This document shows positions 31,799 through 39,765 of a DNA stretch of 45,446 nucleotides, piece after piece. The stretch spans positions 1 to 45,446 of the forward strand of contig WGAR01000005.1 in assembly GCA_015494725.1 (NCBI GenBank). The letters are read 5' to 3'. The notes beneath the pieces were generated by a model that worked only from the letters and a program-made list of their open reading frames with translations, was not told the DNA's origin and ran no database searches. The first letter of the stretch is position 1. Each line of letters starts with the position of its first letter. The DNA is from Thermodesulfobacteriaceae bacterium (lineage in GTDB: Bacteria > Desulfobacterota > Thermodesulfobacteria > Thermodesulfobacteriales > Thermodesulfobacteriaceae). Position numbers and translations under genes: made by a program.

Positions 31799-33910
31799 AT
31801 GAGGGGAAGGCGCATCGAATATCTGAAGGACCTCAATCCGGCCCAGCTGGAGGCGGTACGGACCCTTTTCGGCCCGGTCCTGGTTATTGCCGGGGCCGGC
31901 TCCGGCAAGACCCGGACTCTGGTCTATCGGGTGGCCCGACTGGTGGAGGAAGGGGTTCCCCCGGAGCGCATCCTCCTCCTGACCTTCACCCGTAAAGCCG
32001 CCCGGGAGATGTTGCGCCGGGCCTCGCTTATCCTGGACGCCTCCTGTGAGCGGGTGGCCGGGGGTACCTTCCATTCCCTTTCCCATCAGATGCTTCGCCG
32101 CTACGGTCATCTCCTGGGTTATGGTTCCAATTTTACCGTACTCGACCGCGGAGACGCCGAGGATGCCATAAACCTCCTGCGCGGAGCCCTGGGGCTGGCG
32201 GAAAAGGGACGCCGATTTCCCAAAAAAGATACCCTGGCCTCCATCTTCAGTAAGTCGGTAAATCAGGGACGCACCCTGGAGGAAATCCTGGAGAAGGAAT
32301 ATCCCCATCTTCTGGAGCATCTGCCGGACATCCAGAGGCTCTTTTCCGAATACCAGCGCTACAAGAGGGAACATCAGCTCATGGATTACGACGATCTTCT
32401 CCTCAACTGGTACCGTGTCCTCCTGGAACATCCCGGGGTGAGAAGGGAGATCTCCCGGGAATTTGAGTTCATCATGGTGGATGAGTACCAGGACACCAAT
32501 CATCTTCAGGCCGAGATCGTGCGTCTCATGTCCGAGGGCCATGGTAATGTAATGGTGGTGGGGGACGATTCCCAGAGCATATACGCCTTTCGAGGGGCAA
32601 ACTTTCGAAATATCCTGCAGTTTCCCCGCCTCTTTCCCGGGGCCAAGATCATCAAGCTCGAAGAGAACTATCGCAGCACCCAGCCCATCCTGGATCTGGC
32701 CAACGCCGTGATCGCCCGGGCCCGGGAGAAATACACCAAGTGCCTTTTCACCCGTAAATCCGGGGGAAGAAAACCGGTGGTCTATCGGGCCCGGGATGAG
32801 GCCGATCAGAGTCGTTTCGTGGCCGAACGTATCCTGGAACTGAGAGAAGAGGGTATCCCCCTTTCGGAGATGGCCGTGCTCTTCCGGGCGGCCTTCCATT
32901 CCTTTGATCTGGAGCTCGAACTGGCCAAAAGGGATATCCCCTTTGTGAAGTACGGGGGTCTAAAACTCATCGAAGCGGCTCATATCAAAGACATCGTGGC
33001 CCATCTTCGGATCATCCTCAATCCCTACGATCTCCTCTCCTGGCACCGGGTGCTGCTGCTTCTGGAGGGGGTAGGGCCGCGCACCGCCGAAAAGATCATG
33101 AACCACCTTCGCCAGAGTACCGATCCGGTGGAAACCCTGGCCCGTTTCCCCTCCCGCCCCTCCTTCCGGGAAGGCCTGGAGGCTCTCTACCGGGTCTTGC
33201 GCGATCTAAGGGATATTCCCTCGGTGGAAGAAAAACTGGAACGACTTTACCGCTATTACACCCCGGTGCTGGAACGGGTCTATCACGACGATTATCCCAA
33301 ACGCGAACGGGACCTGGAGAGCCTGCTCACCCTTTCCCATAAGTACCGGGATCTGTCCGAGTTTCTGGCGGATCTGGCCTTAGAGCCCCCGGAATCCTCG
33401 GTGGCGGACCTGGAACCGGAAAACGAGACCGAGGACCATCTGGTGCTCTCCACCATCCATTCCGCCAAAGGGCTGGAATGGCACACCGTGTTCGTGATCG
33501 CGCTTTCCGAGGGGAGGTTTCCCTCGGCCTATGCCGTTTCCTCGGAAGAGGAACTGGAGGAGGAAAGAAGACTCTTTTATGTAGCGGTTACCCGGGCCCG
33601 GGAAAACCTCTATCTCACCCATCCGGTAACCGGATACGTGCCGGGCGAGGGGCGGGTAATCCTCAAACCCTCCCGTTTTCTGGAGGAACTGCCCTCTCAT
33701 CTTTACGAGATCTATCGGGAACCCCGGGAAGAAGCCTCCGACGAGGAGGTGCCGGAGGGGGCCTTTCGTCCGGGGGATGTGGTCTGGCATCCGCGTTTCG
33801 GAGAGGGAGAGATCCGCGATGTCCTGAGTCAGGACAAGGTTAGAGTCTATTTTCTGGGGCACGGGGAAAAGACCCTGCACCTTAAATTTGCTCGACTGGA
33901 AAGGATTTGA
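31799..33910 (+). CDS. UvrD/PcrA-type ATP-dependent DNA helicase
   Basis: LNPAQLEAVRTLFGPVLVIAGAGSGKTRTLVYRVARLVEEGVPPERILLLTFTRKAAREML...VDEYQDTNHLQ...GDDSQSIYAFRGA...STIHSAKGLEW...YVAVTRARENLYL. Confidence 0.96.
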   Translation: MRGRRIEYLKDLNPAQLEAVRTLFGPVLVIAGAGSGKTRTLVYRVARLVEEGVPPERILLLTFTRKAAREMLRRASLILDASCERVAGGTFHSLSHQMLRRYGHLLGYGSNFTVLDRGDAEDAINLLRGALGLAEKGRRFPKKDTLASIFSKSVNQGRTLEEILEKEYPHLLEHLPDIQRLFSEYQRYKREHQLMDYDDLLLNWYRVLLEHPGVRREISREFEFIMVDEYQDTNHLQAEIVRLMSEGHGNVMVVGDDSQSIYAFRGANFRNILQFPRLFPGAKIIKLEENYRSTQPILDLANAVIARAREKYTKCLFTRKSGGRKPVVYRARDEADQSRFVAERILELREEGIPLSEMAVLFRAAFHSFDLELELAKRDIPFVKYGGLKLIEAAHIKDIVAHLRIILNPYDLLSWHRVLLLLEGVGPRTAEKIMNHLRQSTDPVETLARFPSRPSFREGLEALYRVLRDLRDIPSVEEKLERLYRYYTPVLERVYHDDYPKRERDLESLLTLSHKYRDLSEFLADLALEPPESSVADLEPENETEDHLVLSTIHSAKGLEWHTVFVIALSEGRFPSAYAVSSEEELEEERRLFYVAVTRARENLYLTHPVTGYVPGEGRVILKPSRFLEELPSHLYEIYREPREEASDEEVPEGAFRPGDVVWHPRFGEGEIRDVLSQDKVRVYFLGHGEKTLHLKFARLERI

Positions 33911-34692
33911 GGTTGTCCACGGAAAGGATTCTGCAGGTAAAGGGTCTTCGTTACCGGTATCCGGAGGGACAGGAGGCCCTGAGAGGGGTGGATCTTGAGA
34001 TCCTGGAAGGGGAAACCCTGGTCATCGTAGGGCCCAACGGGGCCGGGAAATCCACCCTTCTCCTCTGTATGGCCGGGCTCTATCCCGCCGAGGGCACGGT
34101 GCTTTACCGGGGAGAACCCCTGAGGGGATTGCGGGATCCCCGGCGCCTGGAAATAGGTTTTCTCTTTCAGAACCCGGACGATCAACTCTTTTCCCTTACC
34201 GTCTTTGAGGATGTGGCCTTCGGACCCCGGCAGATGGGTCTTCCCGAGGAGGAGGTGGCCCGTCGGGTCCGGGAGGCCCTGGAACGGGTAGGGCTTTCCG
34301 GGTTTGAAGACCGAAGCCCGCATCATCTGAGTTTCGGAGAAAAGCGCCGGGTGGCCCTGGCCACCGTGCTTTCCATGCAACCCCGGGTGCTCCTTCTGGA
34401 TGAACCCACCAGTAACCTGGACCCGCGTTCCCGCCGACGTTTCGTGGAGCTGATGCGAGACCTCGGTCAGACCAAGATCCTGGCCACACACGATCTGGAG
34501 GCTGCCTATGAGGTGGCCGACCGGGTGATCCTCTTTTATCAGGGACGGGTGGTGTATCAGGGTCCGCCCGAAGAGGTCCTCTTTGATCGGGACCTTCTGG
34601 AACGCTACGGTCTGGAACTTCCCTTTTTCGTTCAATTCCTTCAGGAGACGGGAAATGCCCGAAAAGATCCTCCTTCCCGCCTATCTCCGTGA
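33907..34692 (+). CDS. Energy-coupling/cobalt-type ABC transporter ATP-binding protein
   Basis: VIVGPNGAGKSTLLLCMAGLYPAEG...GFLFQNPDDQLFSLTVFEDVAFGPRQMGL...HLSFGEKRRVALATVLSMQPRVLLLDEPTSNLDP (CbiO/EcfA-like). TTG start uncertain (33907 or 33913). Confidence 0.9.
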   Translation: MRLSTERILQVKGLRYRYPEGQEALRGVDLEILEGETLVIVGPNGAGKSTLLLCMAGLYPAEGTVLYRGEPLRGLRDPRRLEIGFLFQNPDDQLFSLTVFEDVAFGPRQMGLPEEEVARRVREALERVGLSGFEDRSPHHLSFGEKRRVALATVLSMQPRVLLLDEPTSNLDPRSRRRFVELMRDLGQTKILATHDLEAAYEVADRVILFYQGRVVYQGPPEEVLFDRDLLERYGLELPFFVQFLQETGNARKDPPSRLSP

Positions 34693-35503
34693 GACCCTTT
34701 ACCGCAAAAACATTCAGGTACGGGGTATCCGGGAGCTACCCCAGGACCTGCGCGACGAGATCTTGAGCGGCAGAAAGACCGTGCTGGTCTTCTCTTCGGG
34801 CAAGGTCTTTCCGGCTCAGGTGATCAAGGCCGTGGATAAGGCCGCGCTCATCCGTTTCACCGGACCGGTACCCCCGGTAAAACCTCCCGAGAATATCCTG
34901 CTGGTGGTGTCCTCTCCCACCACCCGTTACGTGTTCCAGGCCCTGGTGCGCGCCGTGGAAAAGGGGATCTTTCAGGTCCAGTTCCTGGAGCCCCGGGTGG
35001 AGGAACGCCTGGTTCCTCCGGGGGAGAGAGCGGTCTTTTTCACCCCCCTTACCCTTTCCCTTTTCGAGCCCCTCCTTTCCGGAAGATATTTTCTCCTGCG
35101 CGATACCAACCTCTCTCCGGAAGGGGTTAGGGACCTGGAGCAGGGCTATGTCTATGACCTCATCATTGACGATACGGACAACGTGGTGGATGAATTCGAG
35201 AGACTCATGTCCTCTCCGGGGAAGATCTTTACCCTGAGGGACATTTCGCGGGGCGGGGCCTGTATCTATATGAATCGGGTCTTCTCCCCGGAGAAAGAGG
35301 CCTTTCCCCTTTATCTGCGGGGCACCCTGGAGGGCCGGGGCCGGACCTTCAATTTCGGTCTGCTGGGGATTACCCGGAGGGTGCGCATCGAAGGAAACCG
35401 CACCTATTTCCATATCATGTGGGTACAGCGGCTGCGCCCTTTCGTTTTCGAATTTATGCTAGGACTCTTTTCCGAAACTCCTCCCAGCCCAGACGCTCGA
35501 TGA
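34655..35503 (+). CDS. PilZ-like domain protein
   Basis: C-terminal FTLRDISRGGACIYMNRVF matches the PilZ DxSxxG segment; YcgR-like N-terminal beta region; no clear RxxxR. Confidence 0.55.
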   Translation: MPEKILLPAYLRETLYRKNIQVRGIRELPQDLRDEILSGRKTVLVFSSGKVFPAQVIKAVDKAALIRFTGPVPPVKPPENILLVVSSPTTRYVFQALVRAVEKGIFQVQFLEPRVEERLVPPGERAVFFTPLTLSLFEPLLSGRYFLLRDTNLSPEGVRDLEQGYVYDLIIDDTDNVVDEFERLMSSPGKIFTLRDISRGGACIYMNRVFSPEKEAFPLYLRGTLEGRGRTFNFGLLGITRRVRIEGNRTYFHIMWVQRLRPFVFEFMLGLFSETPPSPDAR

Positions 35504-36266
35504 TGGCCCCCAGTCTCTCTCCGCGCCGATTCTCTTCCCGATAGATGCGGAGCACCCTCTCCAGGATCCGGAGCACTTCCTCCTCCCGGGCCAGGGGCAA
35601 TATCTCGGTGGCCAGGCGGGGGCGGCGTCCCAGTTTTCCCCCCACCAGGATGCGATAGCCCCGTTCCCCCTCCCGTAGGGCCCCGGTGGGACAGATCCGG
35701 GTACAGGCCCCGCAGGCCACACAGCGCGTCTCTTCCACCACCGGACCGGCCTCGGTCAGACGCAGGGCTTCCTCCTCGCAAACCTCCAGACAGGATTCAC
35801 AGAAACTGCATAGACCCGGCTCCACCTCCAGCCGTATGCGACCGTGGACCCCGAAATCGGCGATATGGATGCGGGAGCAGGCGTTGGGACATTCGGAAAA
35901 GGCCACCCGGAACTGATGATGGTGTTTGAGGGGTCCCCCGACCTTTTCCCTCAGGAAGGAGGTTAGATCGGCCTTCCGCAGGAGATCCTCCACCCGGCGG
36001 AGCAGAGGGGCCGAGTCGGTGAGGGCGTTTTTACATCCGGCTCCGCCGAAACAGGTTTCCACCGCGTATCCCTCCCGGGTTTCCGCGGCCTTGTCCCTTA
36101 ATTCCTCCCGGGCCTTAAGGAAATCGGCCGCGGTGATGAGGGTCTTTCCCTGCGAGGCGGCCCAGTCCTCCACCGCCTGGCGCACCCTTTTCCTTACCCA
36201 GAAGGGCACGCGCTTCAACCAGGCCTCGGCCTCCGGCGTCCATTCCATACCGGCCTCTCCTCCCAA
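35454..36266 (-). CDS. Siroheme/[4Fe-4S] sulfite reductase-like protein with PCP_red-type N-terminus and dicluster ferredoxin domain
   Basis: N-terminal WTPEAEAWLKRVPFWVRKRVRQAVEDWAASQGKTLITAADFLKARE (PCP_red-like); siroheme-Fe4S4 motif CFGGAGC (CX5C) ... CPNAC (CX3C); two ferredoxin motifs CSFCESCLEVC and CVACGACTRICPTGAL. Confidence 0.82.
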   Translation of the reverse strand: MGGEAGMEWTPEAEAWLKRVPFWVRKRVRQAVEDWAASQGKTLITAADFLKAREELRDKAAETREGYAVETCFGGAGCKNALTDSAPLLRRVEDLLRKADLTSFLREKVGGPLKHHHQFRVAFSECPNACSRIHIADFGVHGRIRLEVEPGLCSFCESCLEVCEEEALRLTEAGPVVEETRCVACGACTRICPTGALREGERGYRILVGGKLGRRPRLATEILPLAREEEVLRILERVLRIYREENRRGERLGAIIERLGWEEFRKRVLA

Positions 36267-36269
36267 GGT

Positions 36270-36998
36270 TTATAGTTCTTCCTCCCGGATTATCTCCCCC
36301 CGGGAACTGATCACCAGGGTGCGGATGGGGAGATCCGTGCCCGCGACCCTGCGGGCCTCGGTCAGGATCCTGGCCATTCCCCGACAGCAGGGAACCTCCA
36401 TGATGGCCAGGGTTACGCTACGGGGTTGGGCCTGGCGGAGGATCTCGCTCAGGCGGGCCACGTATTCCTCGGCCGGATCAAATTTGGGACACCCGATGAG
36501 GATCTTTTTCCCCGGGAGCAGCCGGGTGTGCAGGGCGGGATAGGCCACAGGCACGCAGTCCGCCGCCACCAGGAGATCCGCCCCCCGGAGGAAGGGAGCG
36601 GTGGGGGGAATCAGCCGGATCTGAACCGGCCACTGGGTCAGGGCCGAGGGAATATCCCCGGGCACCACCTGGCCGGAAGCGGCGGAAAACTCCTGCACCT
36701 GGCTGCCCGGGCATCCGCAGGCGAGACCCATAGGGGGAGACTCCCCCCGGAGGCGTTGCAGATGTTCCTCCACCGCCCGGTGATCAAAGGGTTCGGCCTC
36801 CCGTTCCACGATGCGTAGCGCTCCCCGGGGACATTCCCCGATACAGGCCCCCAGTCCATCACACAGCTTTTCCGCCACCAGGCGAGCCTTGCCGTCTATG
36901 ATCTGGATGGCTCCCTCCTCACAGGCGGTCACACACTGACCGCAACCGTCACAGAGTTCCTCGTCTATTTCGATGATCTTACGCAGGGTTTTGGGCAT
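36270..36998 (-). CDS. 4Fe-4S dicluster ferredoxin-like protein with C-terminal domain of unknown function
   Basis: CDGCGQCVTACEEGAIQI and CDGLGACIGECPRGALRI (one Cys of the second motif replaced). Confidence 0.85.
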   Translation of the reverse strand: MPKTLRKIIEIDEELCDGCGQCVTACEEGAIQIIDGKARLVAEKLCDGLGACIGECPRGALRIVEREAEPFDHRAVEEHLQRLRGESPPMGLACGCPGSQVQEFSAASGQVVPGDIPSALTQWPVQIRLIPPTAPFLRGADLLVAADCVPVAYPALHTRLLPGKKILIGCPKFDPAEEYVARLSEILRQAQPRSVTLAIMEVPCCRGMARILTEARRVAGTDLPIRTLVISSRGEIIREEEL

Positions 36999-37527
36999 GG
37001 TCTTCCTCCTTTATAAAATCTTCCGGTGCGGGCTCGGGCGGAAGTTCCTGCAGGAATTCCAGGATCTCCCGCCGCAGGGTTTCCGGGACATTGGCCCGGG
37101 AAAGGATCTCCTCCCTTTCCTCCTCTTCCAGCGGAAAGAGATAGGCAGCCAGGAGAGAGATCCCCGGGGAGGTTCGGCGTACCCGGAGCAGGGCCTCCAC
37201 CTGCTGAACCAGATTGAGGATCCTTTCCAGCCGGGCGAAATCCTCGGCCAGGATCTTTTTAAGGGCCAGACCTATCCGCTCCCGCAGGAGTTCCTTTCGC
37301 TGCGCCAGGAGTTCCGGGGGCAGGTTGCCCAGACATTGCTCCGCATACTTGCAGTAGGCGGCACAGCTAAAGTCCATACGGGGATTGGGTACCTGACGAC
37401 CGCAGGAGGGACACCGGCGACTGGTGTCGTCCTTGAAGAATTCCAGCTCCCGCCCGCAGAACGGACACGGAACCTCGAAGATGGCATCTTCCTTCCAGTA
37501 ACGGGTGTCCTGACCGGGACAGCGCAT
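36979..37527 (-). CDS. Uncharacterised zinc-ribbon protein
   Basis: VPCPFCGRELEFFKDDTSRRCPSCGRQVPNPRMDFSCAAYCKYAEQCLG: two CxxC knuckles plus further Cys; overlaps the ferredoxin gene. Confidence 0.75.
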   Translation of the reverse strand: MRCPGQDTRYWKEDAIFEVPCPFCGRELEFFKDDTSRRCPSCGRQVPNPRMDFSCAAYCKYAEQCLGNLPPELLAQRKELLRERIGLALKKILAEDFARLERILNLVQQVEALLRVRRTSPGISLLAAYLFPLEEEEREEILSRANVPETLRREILEFLQELPPEPAPEDFIKEEDHAQNPA

Positions 37528-37606
37528 CCTCTTACCTCCTCGGGCCCGTCCTTCGGACCCCGGTTTTTCCTCTCAACCCTAATCTAAAACCCGCGGGCGC
37601 TGCGGT

Positions 37607-37624
37607 CCTTGATTCAGATCAAGG
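37607..37624. promoter_or_regulatory. FNR-family binding site (perfect TTGAT-N4-ATCAA)
   Basis: CCTTGATTCAGATCAAGG, perfect 7-bp arms, in the divergent intergenic region between the 37527 (minus) operon and queH. Confidence 0.65.
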
Positions 37625-37662
37625 GTCTTCTCCCCGGATCTTTCCGGGTTAAATTTTAGGAC

Positions 37663-38223
37663 GTGAGGACCAGGAGATTGTTGCTGCATACCTGCTGCGG
37701 CCCCTGCACCCTTTATCCCCTGCGGGTCCTCCGGGAGGAGGGCCTGGAGCCGGTGGGGTTCTTTTTCAATCCCAATATCCATCCCTACCGGGAGTTCCGC
37801 AAACGCATGGGGGCCCTGAGGGAGGTGGCGGAACGGCGCCATCTGGAGGTCATCTGGCACCGGGACTACGGTTTGAGGAACTTCCTGCGGGAGGTGGTCT
37901 TCCGGGAGGAAGACCGCTGCGAGGTCTGTTATTACCTGCGCCTGCGGGAGACCGCCGCCCTGGCCCGAAAGGAGGGATACCCGGTTTTCAGCACCACCCT
38001 CCTTTACAGCCCCTTTCAGCAGCACGAACTGATCCGGGACATAGGGGAAACCCTGGCTCGACGTTTCGGCTTGAGCTTTCTCTATCACGATTTTCGGGAG
38101 GGCTACGGCGAAGGCCAGAAGGAGGCCCGGGAGATGGGAATCTACCGCCAGCCGTACTGCGGGTGTATCTTCAGCGAGGAGGAACGCTACGACAAAAAAC
38201 TTCGCCGAAGGAGGAGGGCATGA
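37663..38223 (+). CDS. queH: Epoxyqueuosine reductase QueH
   Basis: LLLHTCCGPCTLYPLRVLREEGLEPVGFFFNPNIHPYREFRKR...RCEVCYYLRLRETA...FSTTLLYSPFQQHELI...YRQPYCGCIFSEEERY. GTG start. Confidence 0.93.
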   Translation: MRTRRLLLHTCCGPCTLYPLRVLREEGLEPVGFFFNPNIHPYREFRKRMGALREVAERRHLEVIWHRDYGLRNFLREVVFREEDRCEVCYYLRLRETAALARKEGYPVFSTTLLYSPFQQHELIRDIGETLARRFGLSFLYHDFREGYGEGQKEAREMGIYRQPYCGCIFSEEERYDKKLRRRRRA

Positions 38224-38441
38224 ATCCCCTGGCGGAAATGGGAAAGATGCTCATCCTTTTCGGAATCTTTCTCATCCTGGCCGGAGCCCTGACCCTCTTC
38301 CTTCCCAAACTCAGCCAGCTTCCCCGTCTTCCCGGCGACATCCTCATTCGCAAAGGGAACTTTACCTTCTACTTTCCGCTGGTTACCTGTCTGATCCTGA
38401 GCCTGCTCCTGACCCTGATCCTGAACATCCTGCGACGTTAG
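38220..38441 (+). CDS. DUF2905 family membrane protein
   Basis: MGKMLILFGIFLILAGALTLFLPKLSQLPRLPGDILIRKGNFTFYFPLVTCLILSLLLTLILNIL. Confidence 0.88.
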   Translation: MNPLAEMGKMLILFGIFLILAGALTLFLPKLSQLPRLPGDILIRKGNFTFYFPLVTCLILSLLLTLILNILRR

Positions 38442-38462
38442 ATCGAACCGGGACCCGGCTTA

Positions 38463-38492
38463 TTGACAGGGAACCCTTTCCTGAATTTTAAT
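38463..38492 (+). promoter_or_regulatory. Putative promoter of the TGA-containing cytochrome gene
   Basis: TTGACA-N18-TTTAAT, 37 nt upstream of ATG 38530. Confidence 0.45.
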
Positions 38493-38529
38493 GGGAGGAG
38501 GGGATGATCAGGGCCGGAGGTCTATAAAT

Positions 38530-39765
38530 ATGAGAAAAACCCTAGCCCTCGGAGCCTTAGTTTTCTGTTTTTTGGGGCTGATATTCCCTCTTCAGGCCTT
38601 AGCCCAAAAACTCATTTTTCCTAAGGATAAATTAATAGATAATTTTGATGAATTCGTGCAGACCTTCAGTTCCCGGCGGTGTCAGGCCTGTCATCCCCGG
38701 GTCTATCACCAGTGGGAGCAGTCCTATCATGCCCGTTCCCTGGTGGATTCCATCAAGCGCATGGCCAGTTTTTTCGCGGTGGGGATACCCAAGGAATGGC
38801 AGAAGCCCCTGAACAAAAAGGAGATGCTCAAGTGTTTCGATTGTCATCTACCGCAGATCCGCTATGCCACGGATCGTCTGGCCCTGGAGATAGTGGGCAT
38901 GCTCATAGAGGCGCAGAAGGCCCGGGAATCCGGGGACAAGGTCCGTTTCCAGAAGGCTTACTCCCGGCTCTCCCGTCTCAATATCACCTGTTATGCCTGT
39001 CATAACATTGTGGTGTATCGGGCCTCTCCGGGCCTGTTCGGGAAACCCGATCCCCAGACCATTTACACCTCCACTCCGAAGAAGATAAAGGCCCCCCATG
39101 CCACGGCCTTTGCCCCCACCCTGAAGACCGCGGCCTTTTGTGCCTGGTGCCATGGGATCTACGTGGCCTCAGACGGCGAAAAGACCATGTGTAATACCCT
39201 CTCCCAGAGCTATTATCATGGCTATATCGCTCTCGGAGGGCGGAAGAGCTGTCAGGAATGTCATATGTATCCTCCGGGGCGGGGGCATCGGTTCCCCGGA
39301 GCTCACGACCTGGACATGCTGCGGGAGGGGCTGGGTCTGGATGCGGAGATCCGGGGGTTCCGCTACGGGGTGGAGGAATGGGTCCCGGCGGTGGACGTGG
39401 AGGTCACCCTGATCAACCGGGCCGGGCACCGGATACCGGATGGGTGATTCTGGTCCGGCAAGGTGGTCCTGGAGGTGACCGCCAAAGATCCGTCCACCGG
39501 AAAGGTCTGGTACCGGGCCAAGCGGGAATACTTCGAGGTGGGTCTGGATATCCAGGGGCGGATGCGTTACGGGGCCTGGCAGATCAAGGAGATCCTGGAT
39601 CTCTCCCTGCCTCCGCGACTCTCCCGTCCGGAACGTTTCCTCTTTACCCTGCCCCCGGACACCCGGGAGGTGGAAGTAGGGGTGACCCTGTACTACTGTC
39701 TCAAGGACCATCAGTGTACCCCGGTGCGCCAGACGGTTAGACGCCTTCGTTATCCCCGCCTGTGA
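38530..39765 (+). CDS. Five-heme c-type cytochrome with in-frame TGA (candidate selenocysteine); ExtKL-like
   Basis: Signal peptide; CQACH, CFDCH, CYACH, CAWCH, CQECH; TGA at 39445-39447 after ...LINRAGHRIPDG, then the same frame open for FWSGKVVLEVTAKDPSTGKVWYRAKREYFEVGLDIQGRMRYGAWQIKEILDLSLPP... to 39765. Confidence 0.7.
39462..39483 (+). promoter_or_regulatory. Candidate bacterial SECIS hairpin
   Basis: GGUGGUC-CUGGAGGU-GACCGCC: 7-bp stem (one G-U), 8-nt loop with GG/GGU, loop starting 21 nt after the UGA. Confidence 0.45.

Noticed and set aside
36805-36850. Missing Cys in CDGLGACIGECP as possible sequencing error
   Set aside because: The motif as read is coherent and, from memory, similar CDGLGAC motifs occur in related ferredoxin-like proteins; treated as a real variant.
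38530-39447. Simple pseudogene/nonsense interpretation of the five-heme cytochrome
   Set aside because: Not excluded, but ranked lower: a single TGA, no other lesion, intact downstream frame and a SECIS-like hairpin fit recoding better.
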